From Rhodococcus erythropolis NBRC 15567 (lineage in GTDB: Bacteria; Actinomycetota; Actinomycetes; Mycobacteriales; Mycobacteriaceae), in NCBI RefSeq assembly GCF_001552595.1, contig NZ_BCRM01000001.1, forward strand, positions 1,116,001-1,180,000: a stretch of 64,000 bases of DNA. Direction: 5' to 3'. The first letter of the stretch is position 1. Each line of letters opens with the position of its first letter. Shown piece after piece: positions 16,988-26,348 of this stretch. Under the pieces are notes generated by a model. It was not told the origin of the DNA. It did no database searches and worked only from the letters and a program-made list of their open reading frames with translations. The position numbers and the translations under genes were made by a program.

Positions 16988-17033
16988 ACACCTGCCTGTG
17001 CCGAGCGCCGCACACGGCGCTCCGGACAGGTGT
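16988..17033 (+). promoter_or_regulatory. Two-tier hairpin in the leader of the sulfonate-type ABC operon
   Basis: Outer arms ACACCTG (16988-16994) and CAGGTGT (17027-17033) enclose a perfect inner stem GAGCGCCG (17003-17010), loop CACA, CGGCGCTC (17015-17022). It ends 42 bp before the binding-protein ATG. No T-run follows, so it is not a classical terminator; it may be a structured leader or operator. I could not match it to a known sulfur riboswitch. The rest of the 277-bp gap to the sigma-factor gene shows no open frame. Confidence 0.5.
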
Positions 17034-17075
17034 AGCCGAGAACTGAACCAATCATCTTCTACAGGAAGCAACTTC

Positions 17076-18155
17076 ATGATTCGCCCTCGTTTCGCGCGCT
17101 CGGTAGCCGCGGCCGTCGCCTTTGTCACTCTGTCCAGCCTTGCCGTTGCCTGCTCGGGCTCCTCCGACGAAGTCGTCAAGACCGCCGACGGCAAGACCGT
17201 CCTGCGGTACGAGGGCAGCACCGGACAGGTCATCTACCCCGAACTGGCCGCTGACCTCGGCTACTTCAACGACGTGGAGCTCAACTGGATCGGCGATACG
17301 ACCAGCGGCCCTCAGAGCATTCAGAACGCAGCGACCGGTCAAACCGAGTTCGGTGGAGCGTTCAACGGTGCGGTGGTGAAGTTGGCTTCCGCCGGTTCAC
17401 CGATCACCTCGGTCATCGGGTACTACGGCTCCGACAAGGAGAGCTTCAACGGGTACTACGTACTCGACGACAGTCCGATCAAGTCGGCGAAGGACTTGAT
17501 CGGCAAGAAGGTCGGGATGAACACCCTCGGTGCGCACCACGAGTTCGTCGTCCGTGAATGGCTTGCGCGGCAGGGACTTACGCCTGACGAGATCAAGCAG
17601 GTTGAATTGATCGTCGTTCCGCCGGTCAACACGGAACAGGCGCTGCGGCAGGGACAGATCGATGTCGCCACCCTCGGCTCGGTCTTCCGTGACTCAGCGC
17701 TCGAACGCGGTGGTCTTCGCGAGCTGTTCACCGACGAATCGCTGTTCGGCTCGTTCACCTACGGCACGTTGGTGTTCCGTGACGACTACATCGCGCAGAA
17801 CAAGGAGGCGGTCGCCGATTTCGTACAGGGAACAGCACGGGCCATTCGCTGGACCCAGACGCACCCACGAGAAGAAGTGATCGCGAAGCTGACGTCGATC
17901 ATCAACAGCCGCGGACGCAACGAGGACACCAAGCTCATCAGCTACTGGAAGAGCCCAGGAGTCGCCGGTCCCGGCGGAACGATCACCGATACCGAGATCA
18001 GCACGTGGATCGACTGGCTCACCCGTAACGGTGAACTCGAAGAAGGAAAGTTGAAGCCGTCGGACATCTACACCAACGAATTCAACCCGTACGCCAACGG
18101 AACGTATTCACCCGACAGCGGCGCTGACGGACAGGCACTGGAGGCAGCAAAATGA
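17076..18155 (+). CDS. ABC transporter substrate-binding lipoprotein, sulfonate/nitrate (SsuA-like) family
   Basis: A 359-residue lipoprotein with signal peptide and lipobox LAVAC (Cys26). The mature part follows the SsuA/TauA/NMT1 pattern: GSTGQVIYPELAADLGYFNDVELNWIGD, then the LIGKKVGMNTLGAHHEFVVREWLARQGL segment. ATG 17076 has ACAGGAAGCAACTTC before it. The stop overlaps the ATPase ATG (ATGA). With the ATPase, permease, FMN monooxygenase and MFS gene downstream it forms an organosulfur-type import and cleavage operon. Exact ligand (alkanesulfonate, aromatic sulfonate or sulfone-derived) is inferred only. Confidence 0.88.
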   Translation: MIRPRFARSVAAAVAFVTLSSLAVACSGSSDEVVKTADGKTVLRYEGSTGQVIYPELAADLGYFNDVELNWIGDTTSGPQSIQNAATGQTEFGGAFNGAVVKLASAGSPITSVIGYYGSDKESFNGYYVLDDSPIKSAKDLIGKKVGMNTLGAHHEFVVREWLARQGLTPDEIKQVELIVVPPVNTEQALRQGQIDVATLGSVFRDSALERGGLRELFTDESLFGSFTYGTLVFRDDYIAQNKEAVADFVQGTARAIRWTQTHPREEVIAKLTSIINSRGRNEDTKLISYWKSPGVAGPGGTITDTEISTWIDWLTRNGELEEGKLKPSDIYTNEFNPYANGTYSPDSGADGQALEAAK

Positions 18156-18973
18156 GCACAGAACCGAAACTACGGCTCGAGCACGTCACCAAACAGTTCG
18201 ACATTCGTGGGACCGACGAAGTTTTCACCGCGGTCGAGGACATCAACATCGACGTGGCGCCGGGGGAGTTCCTGGTCCTCGTCGGGCCGAGTGGTTGCGG
18301 CAAGTCGACTCTGCTGGACCTCCTCGGAGGACTCAGTTCGCCCACTTCTGGTCGAATCCTTCTGGACGGCAAGCAGATCACGGGCCCAGGCTTGGATCGG
18401 GGAATCGTCTTCCAGCAATACGCGCTACTTCCATGGCGAACTGCACGTCACAATATCGAGTTCGGACTCGAAGCGAAGGGCGTGAAGAAGAGCGAGCGGC
18501 GCGAGCTCGCCGAGCATTACCTCGAACTGGTCGGTCTGCAAGGTTTCGCGGATCGCTATCCGCACGAGTTGTCCGGTGGAATGAAGCAGCGAGTCGCGAT
18601 CGCCCGCAGCTTGGCATTCGATCCCGAAGTGTTGCTGATGGACGAACCATTTGCAGCGCTGGACGCACAGACGCGAGAGTCGCTGCAGGACGAGCTTCTG
18701 CGCATCTGGAAGGCCACCGGCAAGACCATCCTGTTCATCACCCACGGAATCGACGAGGCCATCTACCTCGGGCAACGTGTTGCAGTACTGACTTCGAGGC
18801 CGGGGCGCGTCAAGACGATCGTCGACATCAACATCGACCGGTCCGGCGACGACGTGCGATCAGGTGAGGAGTTCCGTGTGTTCCGGCACCGGATCTGGAC
18901 GCTGCTGCACGGTGAAGTCGAGCGCGCTCGGGCCGGCGAACTCGATCCTGCCAAGGAGGTTGCACATGTCTAG
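18152..18973 (+). CDS. ABC transporter ATP-binding protein, SsuB/TauB family
   Basis: A 273-residue ATPase with Walker A GPSGCGKS (45-52), Q-loop VFQQYALLPWRTA, signature LSGGMKQR (140-147), Walker B LLMDEP (161-166) and switch His in FITHGIDEAIYLG. The PW in the Q-loop region is typical of nitrate/sulfonate/taurine importers. It starts on the binding-protein stop (ATGA) and its last eight bases overlap the permease ATG, so the operon is tightly coupled. Confidence 0.92.
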   Translation: MSTEPKLRLEHVTKQFDIRGTDEVFTAVEDINIDVAPGEFLVLVGPSGCGKSTLLDLLGGLSSPTSGRILLDGKQITGPGLDRGIVFQQYALLPWRTARHNIEFGLEAKGVKKSERRELAEHYLELVGLQGFADRYPHELSGGMKQRVAIARSLAFDPEVLLMDEPFAALDAQTRESLQDELLRIWKATGKTILFITHGIDEAIYLGQRVAVLTSRPGRVKTIVDINIDRSGDDVRSGEEFRVFRHRIWTLLHGEVERARAGELDPAKEVAHV

Positions 18974-19838
18974 CGCATTGGCGACGCCGGAGGTGGTCGC
19001 CACCCCGAAACCGTTGCCCGACAAAACACCTGACATTGCGCAGCGGAGCCAGGCCGGCGGCAAGGCGGCGCGCTACATTGGTTCCACCGCCTGGCGGATT
19101 GCCAAGCCGTCGATTGCGATCGCGATCTTCCTCGGGATCTGGGAAGCGGCACCTCGGCTCGGGCTGGTGGACAAGGTCTTCCTCCCGCCTTTCACCGAAG
19201 TTGTGTCCGCATTCTTCACTCTCGCCGAGAACGGACAATTGCAAGAGCATGTTTCGGCCAGTCTGACGCGTGCCCTGACCGGATTCTTCGTGGCCATTGC
19301 GATCGCGATTCCGTTGGGAATCGCGATCGCCTGGTACCGCCCGGTCTCCGACTTCCTCAACCCGATTCTCGAATTGTTCCGCAACACAGCAGCCTTGGCT
19401 CTGCTTCCCGTCTTCGTGCTGATTCTCGGAATCGGTGAGGAATCGAAGATCGCCCTGGTGATCTACGCCTGCACCTTCCCGATTCTGCTCAACACGATCT
19501 CCGGTGTGCGGACAGTGGACCCCCTGCTGATCAAGTCCGCTGCCTCGCTGGGGTTCTCCTCGATTCGGCTGTTCCAGAAGGTGGTTCTGCCCGCCGCGGT
19601 TCCCACGATCTTCACGGGTATCCGCATGGCCGCCGCGTCGTCGATTCTCGTGCTGATCGCCGCCGAAATGGTCGGGGCCAAAGCCGGTCTCGGGTATCTG
19701 ATCACCGCTTCCCAACTCAACTTCCAGATCCCGAACATGTATGCGGGCATCGTCGCGATCTCGTTGTTGGGTCTGACAATCAACGCGATTCTGGTCCTGA
19801 TCGAACGTCGGCTCTCGCGCTGGCGCGTCACCACCTGA
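18966..19838 (+). CDS. ABC transporter permease, SsuC/TauC family
   Basis: A 290-residue membrane protein. A charged, Pro-rich N-terminal tail of about 45 residues precedes six hydrophobic segments; the EAA-type loop is IKSAASLGFSSIRLFQKVVLPAAVPTIFTGIR. The ATG at 18966, after CAAGGAGGTTGCAC, is a strong start inside the ATPase gene's final codons, so the longer open frame upstream is rejected. It completes the SsuABC-like importer. Confidence 0.92.
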   Translation: MSSALATPEVVATPKPLPDKTPDIAQRSQAGGKAARYIGSTAWRIAKPSIAIAIFLGIWEAAPRLGLVDKVFLPPFTEVVSAFFTLAENGQLQEHVSASLTRALTGFFVAIAIAIPLGIAIAWYRPVSDFLNPILELFRNTAALALLPVFVLILGIGEESKIALVIYACTFPILLNTISGVRTVDPLLIKSAASLGFSSIRLFQKVVLPAAVPTIFTGIRMAAASSILVLIAAEMVGAKAGLGYLITASQLNFQIPNMYAGIVAISLLGLTINAILVLIERRLSRWRVTT

Positions 19839-19869
19839 CCACACTTTCACGGAAAGATTCTGCGAACTC

Positions 19870-21216
19870 ATGTCCGAACGACAATTTCATCTGAACGCCT
19901 TCCTGATGGGCGTCGGCCATCATGAGGCGGCGTGGCGCCACCCACGCACAAATGCGGCCAACCTTCTGGACGTCAAGCACTTCCAGGAACTGGGGAGAAT
20001 CGCCGAGCGTGGAAGGTTGGACTCGGTGTTCTTCGCCGACGGTCTAGCAGTCGGCCCGCGGGTCAAATACAACACTCAGGCGATCTTCGAACCCGTCACC
20101 TTGCTGTCGGCGATCGCTGCGGCCACCGAGAAGGTGGGGTTGATTGCAACCGCGTCGACCAGTTACAGCGATCCGTACACTCTTGCAAGGAAGTTCGCTT
20201 CCCTCGATCACATCAGTGGCGGACGAGGCGGGTGGAACATCGTGACGTCGGCCGGCGCCGACGAGGCCGCGAACTTCGGCCTCGATGCGGTACCGACGCA
20301 CAGCGGTCGTTACGAGCGCGCCGAGGAGTTTCTCGACGTGACGCTCGGACTCTGGGACAGCTGGGAAGAGGGGGCAGTTGTCCTGGACGAAGAGACCGGA
20401 ATCTTCGCCGATCCTGATCGTGTCCATCGCATCGACCATGACGGTCAACGATTCACGGTGGCTGGCCCGCTCAATTCGCCGAGGTCTCCACAGGGACGTC
20501 CGCTGCTTGTACAGGCCGGTTCCTCCGAGAGCGGTAAGGATTTCGCGGCGAGGTATGCCGAAGCCGTGTTCACCGCTCAACGAACACTCGAGCAGGGGCA
20601 GGATTTCTACAACGATCTCAAAGCGCGGCTGATCAAGTACGGGCGTAGTCCCGACGAGATCAAGGTGCTGCCGGGCATCGTGCCCTTCATCGCGGATACG
20701 GAAGAAGAAGCGAAGGCTCTGGAGCAGTCATTCACGGACCTGATCTCTCCGGAGTATTCGCTGCGCCAGCTCTCGAACATGGTGGGTGTCGATCTCACCG
20801 AGCATTCTCTGGATGCCCCGCTGCCACCGTTGCCGGACATCGATCGCATCCAAGGGAACAAGAGTCGATACCAGCTCGTCAAAGATCTTGCAGAGAGCGA
20901 AAACCTCACCGTCCGTGAATTGATCGGCAAACTCGGCGGTGGCCGTGGGCATCGGACATTTGCCGGGACACCGGAGCAGGTCGCGGACGAGTTGACCGAA
21001 TGGTTCGACAAGGGCGCCGCGGACGGCTTCAACATCATGCCGCCCTATCTGCCCGGAGGGCTCGAGGTGTTCGTCGACCGGGTCGTGCCGATTCTGCAGG
21101 CGCGTGGGCTCTTCCGAACCGAGTACACCGAATCGACCCTGCGGGGCCACTACGGCCTCGATCGTCCGGCGAACCGGTTCTCGCGGGCCGCTGACGCGGC
21201 AGAAGTGAGCGCGTGA
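19870..21216 (+). CDS. FMN-dependent monooxygenase, NtaA/SnaA/DszA family
   Basis: A 448-residue luciferase-like flavin monooxygenase: N-terminal FHLNAFLMGVGHHEAAWRHP, then ARKFASLDHISGGRGGWNIVTSA, the signature run of the DszA/NtaA/SoxA group, with GRYERAEEF and later AGSSESGKDFAARYAEAVFTAQ. These two-component enzymes use FMNH2 from a separate reductase and cleave C-S or C-N bonds or hydroxylate sulfones. No flavin reductase gene is in the operon, so one must be supplied elsewhere. The position behind an SsuABC-type importer supports organosulfur use. The stop overlaps the MFS start (GTGA). Confidence 0.88.
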   Translation: MSERQFHLNAFLMGVGHHEAAWRHPRTNAANLLDVKHFQELGRIAERGRLDSVFFADGLAVGPRVKYNTQAIFEPVTLLSAIAAATEKVGLIATASTSYSDPYTLARKFASLDHISGGRGGWNIVTSAGADEAANFGLDAVPTHSGRYERAEEFLDVTLGLWDSWEEGAVVLDEETGIFADPDRVHRIDHDGQRFTVAGPLNSPRSPQGRPLLVQAGSSESGKDFAARYAEAVFTAQRTLEQGQDFYNDLKARLIKYGRSPDEIKVLPGIVPFIADTEEEAKALEQSFTDLISPEYSLRQLSNMVGVDLTEHSLDAPLPPLPDIDRIQGNKSRYQLVKDLAESENLTVRELIGKLGGGRGHRTFAGTPEQVADELTEWFDKGAADGFNIMPPYLPGGLEVFVDRVVPILQARGLFRTEYTESTLRGHYGLDRPANRFSRAADAAEVSA

Positions 21217-22445
21217 CGGAAACACTGCCCAAGGAACAGCCGGCGATTGCCGGACTCAAGCCACTGGTCACAACGGTTTTCGTGCCGGCGGCCATCTTCG
21301 GGATCGGTCAGGGTGCGGCTGCCCCCATCATGGCCGTCACCGCGCGCGACCTGGGCGCATCGGTCGCCGTCGCCGGCCTGATCGTAGCGCTCGGTGGCTT
21401 GGGTGCCGTACTCGGTGACCTCCCTGCCGGCCGGATAGTGTCGCGTTTCGGTGAGCGTAGATCGATCATCGGCGGAAGTTCTTTGGGTGCAACAGGAGTG
21501 GTGATCTGTCTGCTTGCGCAGACTCCGTGGATGCTCGGTATCGGCGCACTGTTGACCGGACTGGCGAATGCGGTGTGGGGCCTTGCGCGGCAGAGCTACC
21601 TCGCCGAGACCGTGCCACTCGGTCTTCGGGCCCGAGCAATGTCGTCGTTCGCCGCGATGTGGCGGTTGGGTTTCTTCCTGGGACCGCTCATCGGTGCCGG
21701 CGTGATTCTCCTGGTGGGAGCGCGCGGAGGATTCCTCGTCCAGTTGGTGGGCGTCGTCCTCGCCGGGGCGCTGATGGCCCGCGTTCCCGACCCGCCACGA
21801 AAGGTGCAGGCGGGCAACAGCGATCACGGGCACGTCACCCTCCCGGAGATCCTTCGCCGTCATCGTGCCGCTCTGTCCACGCTCGGGACAGGCTCCCTTC
21901 TGATGGGCGCCGCCCGCGCTTCGCGTGAGGCCGTTCTTCCATTGTGGGCATTGCACCTCGGGTTGGATGCAGCCCAGGTGAGTGTGATCTTCGGTATCGG
22001 TGCGGCCGTGGACCTGCTGTGCTCGTATCCGGCCGGACACATCATGGACCGATACGGCCGCAGGCTGGTCGCGGTGCCTTCGCTGACGGTGATCGGTGTG
22101 TCGTACCTGATGTTGCCGTTCTCGACGGGTGCAGTGGGATTGACCGTGGTCGCTGTCGTGATGGGGATCGGCAACGGACTGGGCAACGGCGTGATCATGA
22201 CTCTCGGTGCTGATATCGCCCCACCCGAAGAGCGCGCCGAGTTCCTCGCTGCATGGCGATTGACGCACGACACGGGCATGTTCGGTGGGCCGCTCGCGAT
22301 CGGTCTTCTCGCCGCGGTGTTCCCGCTCGGGTGGGCATTTGCCGCACTGGGCGCGACTTCGTTCGCCGGCGCGGCGATGATGTTCCGCTTCATTCCGGTC
22401 TATTCTCCGCGGGTGTCACCCCGGTCGCGCGCCGGGAAACTGTAG
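21213..22445 (+). CDS. MFS transporter of the organosulfur operon
   Basis: A 410-residue protein with about twelve hydrophobic segments and the MFS loop 2-3 motif G-x-x-x-D/G-R-x-x (LGDLPAGRIVSRFGERR) and its half-repeat (LLCSYPAGHIMDRYGRR). It begins at a GTG overlapping the monooxygenase stop, so it is made with it. A likely job is export of the desulfurised product or a toxic analogue (inference). The short C-terminal tail ends in a basic stretch. Confidence 0.88.
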   Translation: MTETLPKEQPAIAGLKPLVTTVFVPAAIFGIGQGAAAPIMAVTARDLGASVAVAGLIVALGGLGAVLGDLPAGRIVSRFGERRSIIGGSSLGATGVVICLLAQTPWMLGIGALLTGLANAVWGLARQSYLAETVPLGLRARAMSSFAAMWRLGFFLGPLIGAGVILLVGARGGFLVQLVGVVLAGALMARVPDPPRKVQAGNSDHGHVTLPEILRRHRAALSTLGTGSLLMGAARASREAVLPLWALHLGLDAAQVSVIFGIGAAVDLLCSYPAGHIMDRYGRRLVAVPSLTVIGVSYLMLPFSTGAVGLTVVAVVMGIGNGLGNGVIMTLGADIAPPEERAEFLAAWRLTHDTGMFGGPLAIGLLAAVFPLGWAFAALGATSFAGAAMMFRFIPVYSPRVSPRSRAGKL

Positions 22446-22458
22446 GTAGGCTCGCTAC

Positions 22459-23445
22459 ATGCGATTCGGACTGTTCGTACCTCAAGGCTGGCGTCTGGAC
22501 CTGGTCGGCATCGACCCCGCGAAGCAGTGGGAGGTGATGCGAGACTTCACGCTGCGCGCGGAGGCAGGGCCGTGGGAGTCGGTGTGGGTCTACGACCACT
22601 TCCACACCGTTCCCCAGCCGACGGAAGAAGCGACTCACGAGGCGTGGACGTTGATGGCCGCACTCGGTGCGTCGACCTCGCGTATCCGACTCGGCCAGAT
22701 GTGTACCGCCATGAGCTACCGAAACCCGGCGTACCTTGCCAAGGTCGCCGCGACCACCGACCTGATCACGGGTGGACGCGTCGAGATGGGTATCGGCGGC
22801 GGTTGGTACGAGCAGGAGTGGCGCGCGTACGGCTACGGTTTCCCCTCTGCCGGTGAGCGTCTGGGCCGCCTCGACGAAGGAATCCAGATCATGCAGCAGG
22901 CGTGGTCGACCGGCAGCTCGACGCTCGACGGCAAGTACTACCAGGTCGACGGAGCGCTGTGCCGTCCACTTCCGTTGCAAGAGGGCGGAATTCCCATCTG
23001 GGTTGCCGGTGGCGGCGAGAAGGTCACACTCAAGATCGCGGCCAAGTACGCGCAGTACACAAACTTCGACGGCACCCCGGCCGGCTTCGCGCACAAGTCC
23101 GAGATCCTGAAGAAGCACTGCGACACCGTCGGTACCGATTTCGACGCCATCGTCCGTTCGGCCAACTACAACGTGGCCATCGGCGCGACGGAAGCCGAGG
23201 TGGCTCAGCGGTTGGAGACACTGAAGGACAGACTGACGCCGTTGGTCGGCGAAGCTGCCGCCGATGCGTCGCTCGATGCGTTCCGCGGAATGCCTGCCGT
23301 AGGTACACCCGAGCAGATCATCGAGAACCTGTCGGCGCTCAAGGCGCAGGGACTCGAGTACGGAATCTTCTACTTCCCCGAGGCCGCGTACGACACGTCG
23401 GGAATCGAGATGTTCGAGAAGGAAGTGCTGCCCGCGCTTGCGTAA
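22459..23445 (+). CDS. LLM-class F420-dependent oxidoreductase
   Basis: A 328-residue luciferase-like TIM-barrel enzyme: MRFGLFVPQGW, ESVWVYDHFHTVPQPTEEATHEAWTLMAALGA, then RIRLGQMCTAMSYRNPAYLAKVAATTDLITGGRVEMGIGGGWYEQEWRAYG. This run is typical of F420-using oxidoreductases abundant in Rhodococcus and mycobacteria. It starts 13 bp after the MFS gene and may belong to the same transcript. Reaction unknown; hydride transfer with F420 is a family-level prediction. It could use FMN instead. Confidence 0.82.
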   Translation: MRFGLFVPQGWRLDLVGIDPAKQWEVMRDFTLRAEAGPWESVWVYDHFHTVPQPTEEATHEAWTLMAALGASTSRIRLGQMCTAMSYRNPAYLAKVAATTDLITGGRVEMGIGGGWYEQEWRAYGYGFPSAGERLGRLDEGIQIMQQAWSTGSSTLDGKYYQVDGALCRPLPLQEGGIPIWVAGGGEKVTLKIAAKYAQYTNFDGTPAGFAHKSEILKKHCDTVGTDFDAIVRSANYNVAIGATEAEVAQRLETLKDRLTPLVGEAAADASLDAFRGMPAVGTPEQIIENLSALKAQGLEYGIFYFPEAAYDTSGIEMFEKEVLPALA

Positions 23446-23454
23446 CCGTTAGGG

Positions 23455-24117
23455 CTAGCGCAGGGAGTCAGGAAGATCGGCCGGGTTGATCAGAACCCGG
23501 CGATCGGGGTGGGTGCGAACTTCTTCGGAGTCGGGGATCCGGCTCTGCAGGAAGTTCCACTCGCTCGCACTGACAGTTGCGATCGCGCGTGCCAGCACTG
23601 CCGAGTCCTTGGTTCCCCACTCGATCGGCATGGGGCTGACCATCTGCCACGTGTCAGCCTTGCTGCGGGTGGAACGATCCGAACGCAGTGCTACCGACGG
23701 AATGCGGTCGCCGACTCGCCACTTCGGATTGAGTCGAACATTGCGGCTGACGAGCGCGTACTTCGGTGCTCCGGCCGCCGGCTTCGCGATGTCGATCAGT
23801 GCCGTCAGGGTCGCCGCTCGAGGGTGAACCTCGGTGACGATCGCGGGAACCAGTGGGTTGTCCGCATACAGAGATTCGACGCTTCCCACCTTGCGAGGTG
23901 CCCACAAGGCGACCCACAGTGAACTGGCCGCACCGATGGCGAGGACCGCGCCGATGATGATGGACCACACCTCACCCATGCTGATCAGCCAGGCTCCGAC
24001 CGCGGCGAGGACGATCGCGAAGATCACCGCAGAAATCTGCAGGCGGCGTACGTCGGCCAGTGTGTCGTTGACCGACTTGGCGTGGGCCTTGTCGACGGTG
24101 AACTGGAAGTCAGCCAC
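23455..24117 (-). CDS. DUF3239-like membrane-anchored protein
   Basis: A 220-residue protein with two adjacent hydrophobic segments (about residues 29-47 and 51-71) and a soluble C-terminal part (GSVESLYADNPLVPAIVTEVHPRAATLTALIDI...). It resembles the DUF3239 family of corynebacteria and relatives; no enzyme motif is visible. The GTG at 24117 starts a family-like N-terminus (MADFQFTVDK). Convergent with the F420-type oxidoreductase, 9 bp apart. Function unknown. Confidence 0.75.
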   Translation of the reverse strand: MADFQFTVDKAHAKSVNDTLADVRRLQISAVIFAIVLAAVGAWLISMGEVWSIIIGAVLAIGAASSLWVALWAPRKVGSVESLYADNPLVPAIVTEVHPRAATLTALIDIAKPAAGAPKYALVSRNVRLNPKWRVGDRIPSVALRSDRSTRSKADTWQMVSPMPIEWGTKDSAVLARAIATVSASEWNFLQSRIPDSEEVRTHPDRRVLINPADLPDSLR

Positions 24118-24191
24118 GAAAAAATCCTTCGGGTGGTGCCGGACGATCTAGGACCGGCCCCCGATCTCCCGGGAGCCGTCCACCAGCGTAG

Positions 24192-26270
24192 CTAGTTTCG
24201 CGCGCGCTCCCACATCTGCAGGTAAGCCTCGGCGCCACGGCTCATGTCCTCGATGATCGTGTCACCGTCGGCGCCCGCAGCAATACGCATGTCCGCGATC
24301 CAGTCGGGAATCATCCCGTACTGGGCAACACCGTCGGTGTTCACGTCGAAAACCCTGGTGCCGGCGCGCTGCTGGTCCATGACGGTGCCGTCGAAGGCGG
24401 TGTACGGATATTGGAGCGGATTTTCGGCGGCGTCACCGCGCGGTGCGGCTTGCGGCCCGAAGCCGTTGGTGTCTGCGCCGTAGCCGAAACCGAAGTAGTA
24501 GTTCTCGCTTCGCATTGCCCGTGCGTCGCGCCACTGGTCGATGAACCCACGCTCCTCGGGCTTGTCGTCCGATGCGTCCAGTTGCCCGGCGTACAGGGCG
24601 ACAAATCCGCCGAGCGCGTAGATCCGCTTGTAGAGGCTCGGGTCGCTCCAGCTGTGACTGGAAACAACACCGGAATAGTTCGCTGCTTCGAGAATGTCGA
24701 GGGCTGCTTCGGCGGTCTTGACGCTCATGTGATCGATGTCCACGATCATCCCTCGGTCCATCAAACCTCGGATCGTGTATGCGCCGAGGTCGGTCAGGCC
24801 GTGCGAATTGCATTGCGGACCAGAGGGGTACACCGGAAGCGTCACTCCGGGTGGGAGTACCGCGAGAAGATTCTGTGCGCCGTCGACCTTGGTGGGCAGC
24901 ACATTGTCCTCGGCAACGCCGGTGCATGGTTCCGACTGCCAGAACTCCCCGGTGCCCAGGTAGTTGCCGATATTGACGGCCACTCCGGTGACGCCGCCGT
25001 CGAAACGGGCACCGCCGAGGGCGTTGTCGAACTTGTGCGTGACGATCATCTGCCGAACACCGAGGTCGTACAACTCGTCCAGGCCGCGGTCGATGTCGTC
25101 CTCGGTGCACTGCGGAATACCGTTGCGCACAGAGCAACCGAAGGGTTCGGACACCTCCACCCCGAGGGTGACGGCCAGCTTTCCGTCGGCGGCCACCTGC
25201 CTGGCCTGTTCAGGGGAGCTCACGATGCGGAACCAACCCCGGCCGGGACCGCCGTACTGGGCGTCGATGTAGTCCTGGAGTTCGCGTGTCTGCTGCGCCT
25301 GGATCCGGACGGTCTCCATCTCGTCACAGGGATTTCGTTTACTCGGATACAGCTCGCACAGCACACGGTTGGCGACAAAGAGATTGGTGAAGATTCGCAG
25401 ACCACCACGCCAGGCGCGCTCGACCCACTTGTAGTACGTCTGCTCGTGCGTCAGTGAATCGTGCGCCGGCCAGTCGGCGAAACTCGGCCAGCCGGTGGTG
25501 TCGTGAGTTTCGAAGGGATTGCCGTACGATAGAACGTTTTCGAGGAGCGCCGGTATCCCGTCGGGTTGATGGTCCGGGCAGTCGACGAGCGCTGCGGTGA
25601 CGCCCTGAGGGTCGAAAGGTCGGCCGCAGTGCAGGTTTCCGCCCATGAACTCGGAAGCGTTCATGTGCACGTGTGTGTCGATGAATCCGGTGACTTCACC
25701 GTTCGGTCCGATTTCTCCTGGAACGCCGTTTGCGCCCACCTCCGCTTCGGGGAAGTCGGCGCAGCCGTCGCGCGGGATCAGCGTGAACGCAGATTCGGGA
25801 ACGTCACCGGGATCGGACATCGTGAGCATCAAATCGCGCGAGATCAGTTGACGGCCGTTCGAGGTCGCGGTCAGAACGAACGATTCACCGGTGGACATCA
25901 CGGTCCAGTCGGTGGAGGGAGTTGCTTCGGAAGTGGCGAGTACCGAGTCCGCGCCGTCGTGCGAGAGCATCGACCCGTCCGGGCCGTACAGCATGAAACG
26001 ACCCAACTGGGCCGCATGTAGCCGGAACGGTTCGGCGTCTGCGGCTTTCGTTACGTCGGTGAGGTACGCCGACCCGTCACGACGGACGAAATCACCAGAC
26101 TCGGTGCGCAGCGCGAAGCAACCGTTCGCAAGTGCGTACACCGAGTTCTGCGCGGTAGGAGCAGGACTCGGTGCCGCGGCGCTGACGCCTGTCGTGGCGA
26201 CGACGACGGCGGCAGTCAGCAGCGAGATGGTTCCGGCGAGCCGACCCCGTAGACGTGGAACTGAGCGCAT
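24192..26270 (-). CDS. Secreted M19/amidohydrolase-type dipeptidase-like protein
   Basis: A 692-residue exported protein with a Sec signal (hydrophobic stretch to ...VSAAAPSPAPTAQ, cleavage near residue 33). Residues about 40-165 look like a beta-rich, trefoil-like region (FALRTESGDFVRRDGSAY...). The rest is a TIM-barrel amidohydrolase: FIDTHVHMN gives the first metal His pair, IDIDHMSVKTA and VVSSHSWSD match the renal dipeptidase (M19) metal and substrate motifs. Probably a zinc hydrolase acting outside the cell; substrate unknown. An ATG start at 26270. The 102-bp gap to the XPB gene carries two palindromes. Confidence 0.75.
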   Translation of the reverse strand: MRSVPRLRGRLAGTISLLTAAVVVATTGVSAAAPSPAPTAQNSVYALANGCFALRTESGDFVRRDGSAYLTDVTKAADAEPFRLHAAQLGRFMLYGPDGSMLSHDGADSVLATSEATPSTDWTVMSTGESFVLTATSNGRQLISRDLMLTMSDPGDVPESAFTLIPRDGCADFPEAEVGANGVPGEIGPNGEVTGFIDTHVHMNASEFMGGNLHCGRPFDPQGVTAALVDCPDHQPDGIPALLENVLSYGNPFETHDTTGWPSFADWPAHDSLTHEQTYYKWVERAWRGGLRIFTNLFVANRVLCELYPSKRNPCDEMETVRIQAQQTRELQDYIDAQYGGPGRGWFRIVSSPEQARQVAADGKLAVTLGVEVSEPFGCSVRNGIPQCTEDDIDRGLDELYDLGVRQMIVTHKFDNALGGARFDGGVTGVAVNIGNYLGTGEFWQSEPCTGVAEDNVLPTKVDGAQNLLAVLPPGVTLPVYPSGPQCNSHGLTDLGAYTIRGLMDRGMIVDIDHMSVKTAEAALDILEAANYSGVVSSHSWSDPSLYKRIYALGGFVALYAGQLDASDDKPEERGFIDQWRDARAMRSENYYFGFGYGADTNGFGPQAAPRGDAAENPLQYPYTAFDGTVMDQQRAGTRVFDVNTDGVAQYGMIPDWIADMRIAAGADGDTIIEDMSRGAEAYLQMWERARN

Positions 26271-26329
26271 GGTGCTGGTGACCCCCGGCCGATGGACACG
26301 ACTGTGACAGGGGACACTCTACAGATAAC

Positions 26330-26343
26330 TGGACGTATGTCCA
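26330..26343. promoter_or_regulatory. Inverted repeat TGGAC-GTAT-GTCCA
   Basis: A 14-bp perfect inverted repeat 60 bp upstream of the secreted dipeptidase-like gene and just past the end of XPB. Its place fits an operator in that gene's promoter. Seven base pairs further lies a second, longer palindrome. Confidence 0.5.
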
Positions 26344-26348
26344 TTTGA

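Noticed and set aside
16799-17075. SAM-type riboswitch before the sulfonate-type operon
   Set aside because: A strong hairpin is present, but the conserved cores of SAM-I, SAM-II or SAM-IV could not be placed.
24411-25457. 348-codon open frame opposite the secreted dipeptidase-like gene
   Set aside because: A mirror of the real gene; no family motif, no ribosome site, composition typical of a shadow.
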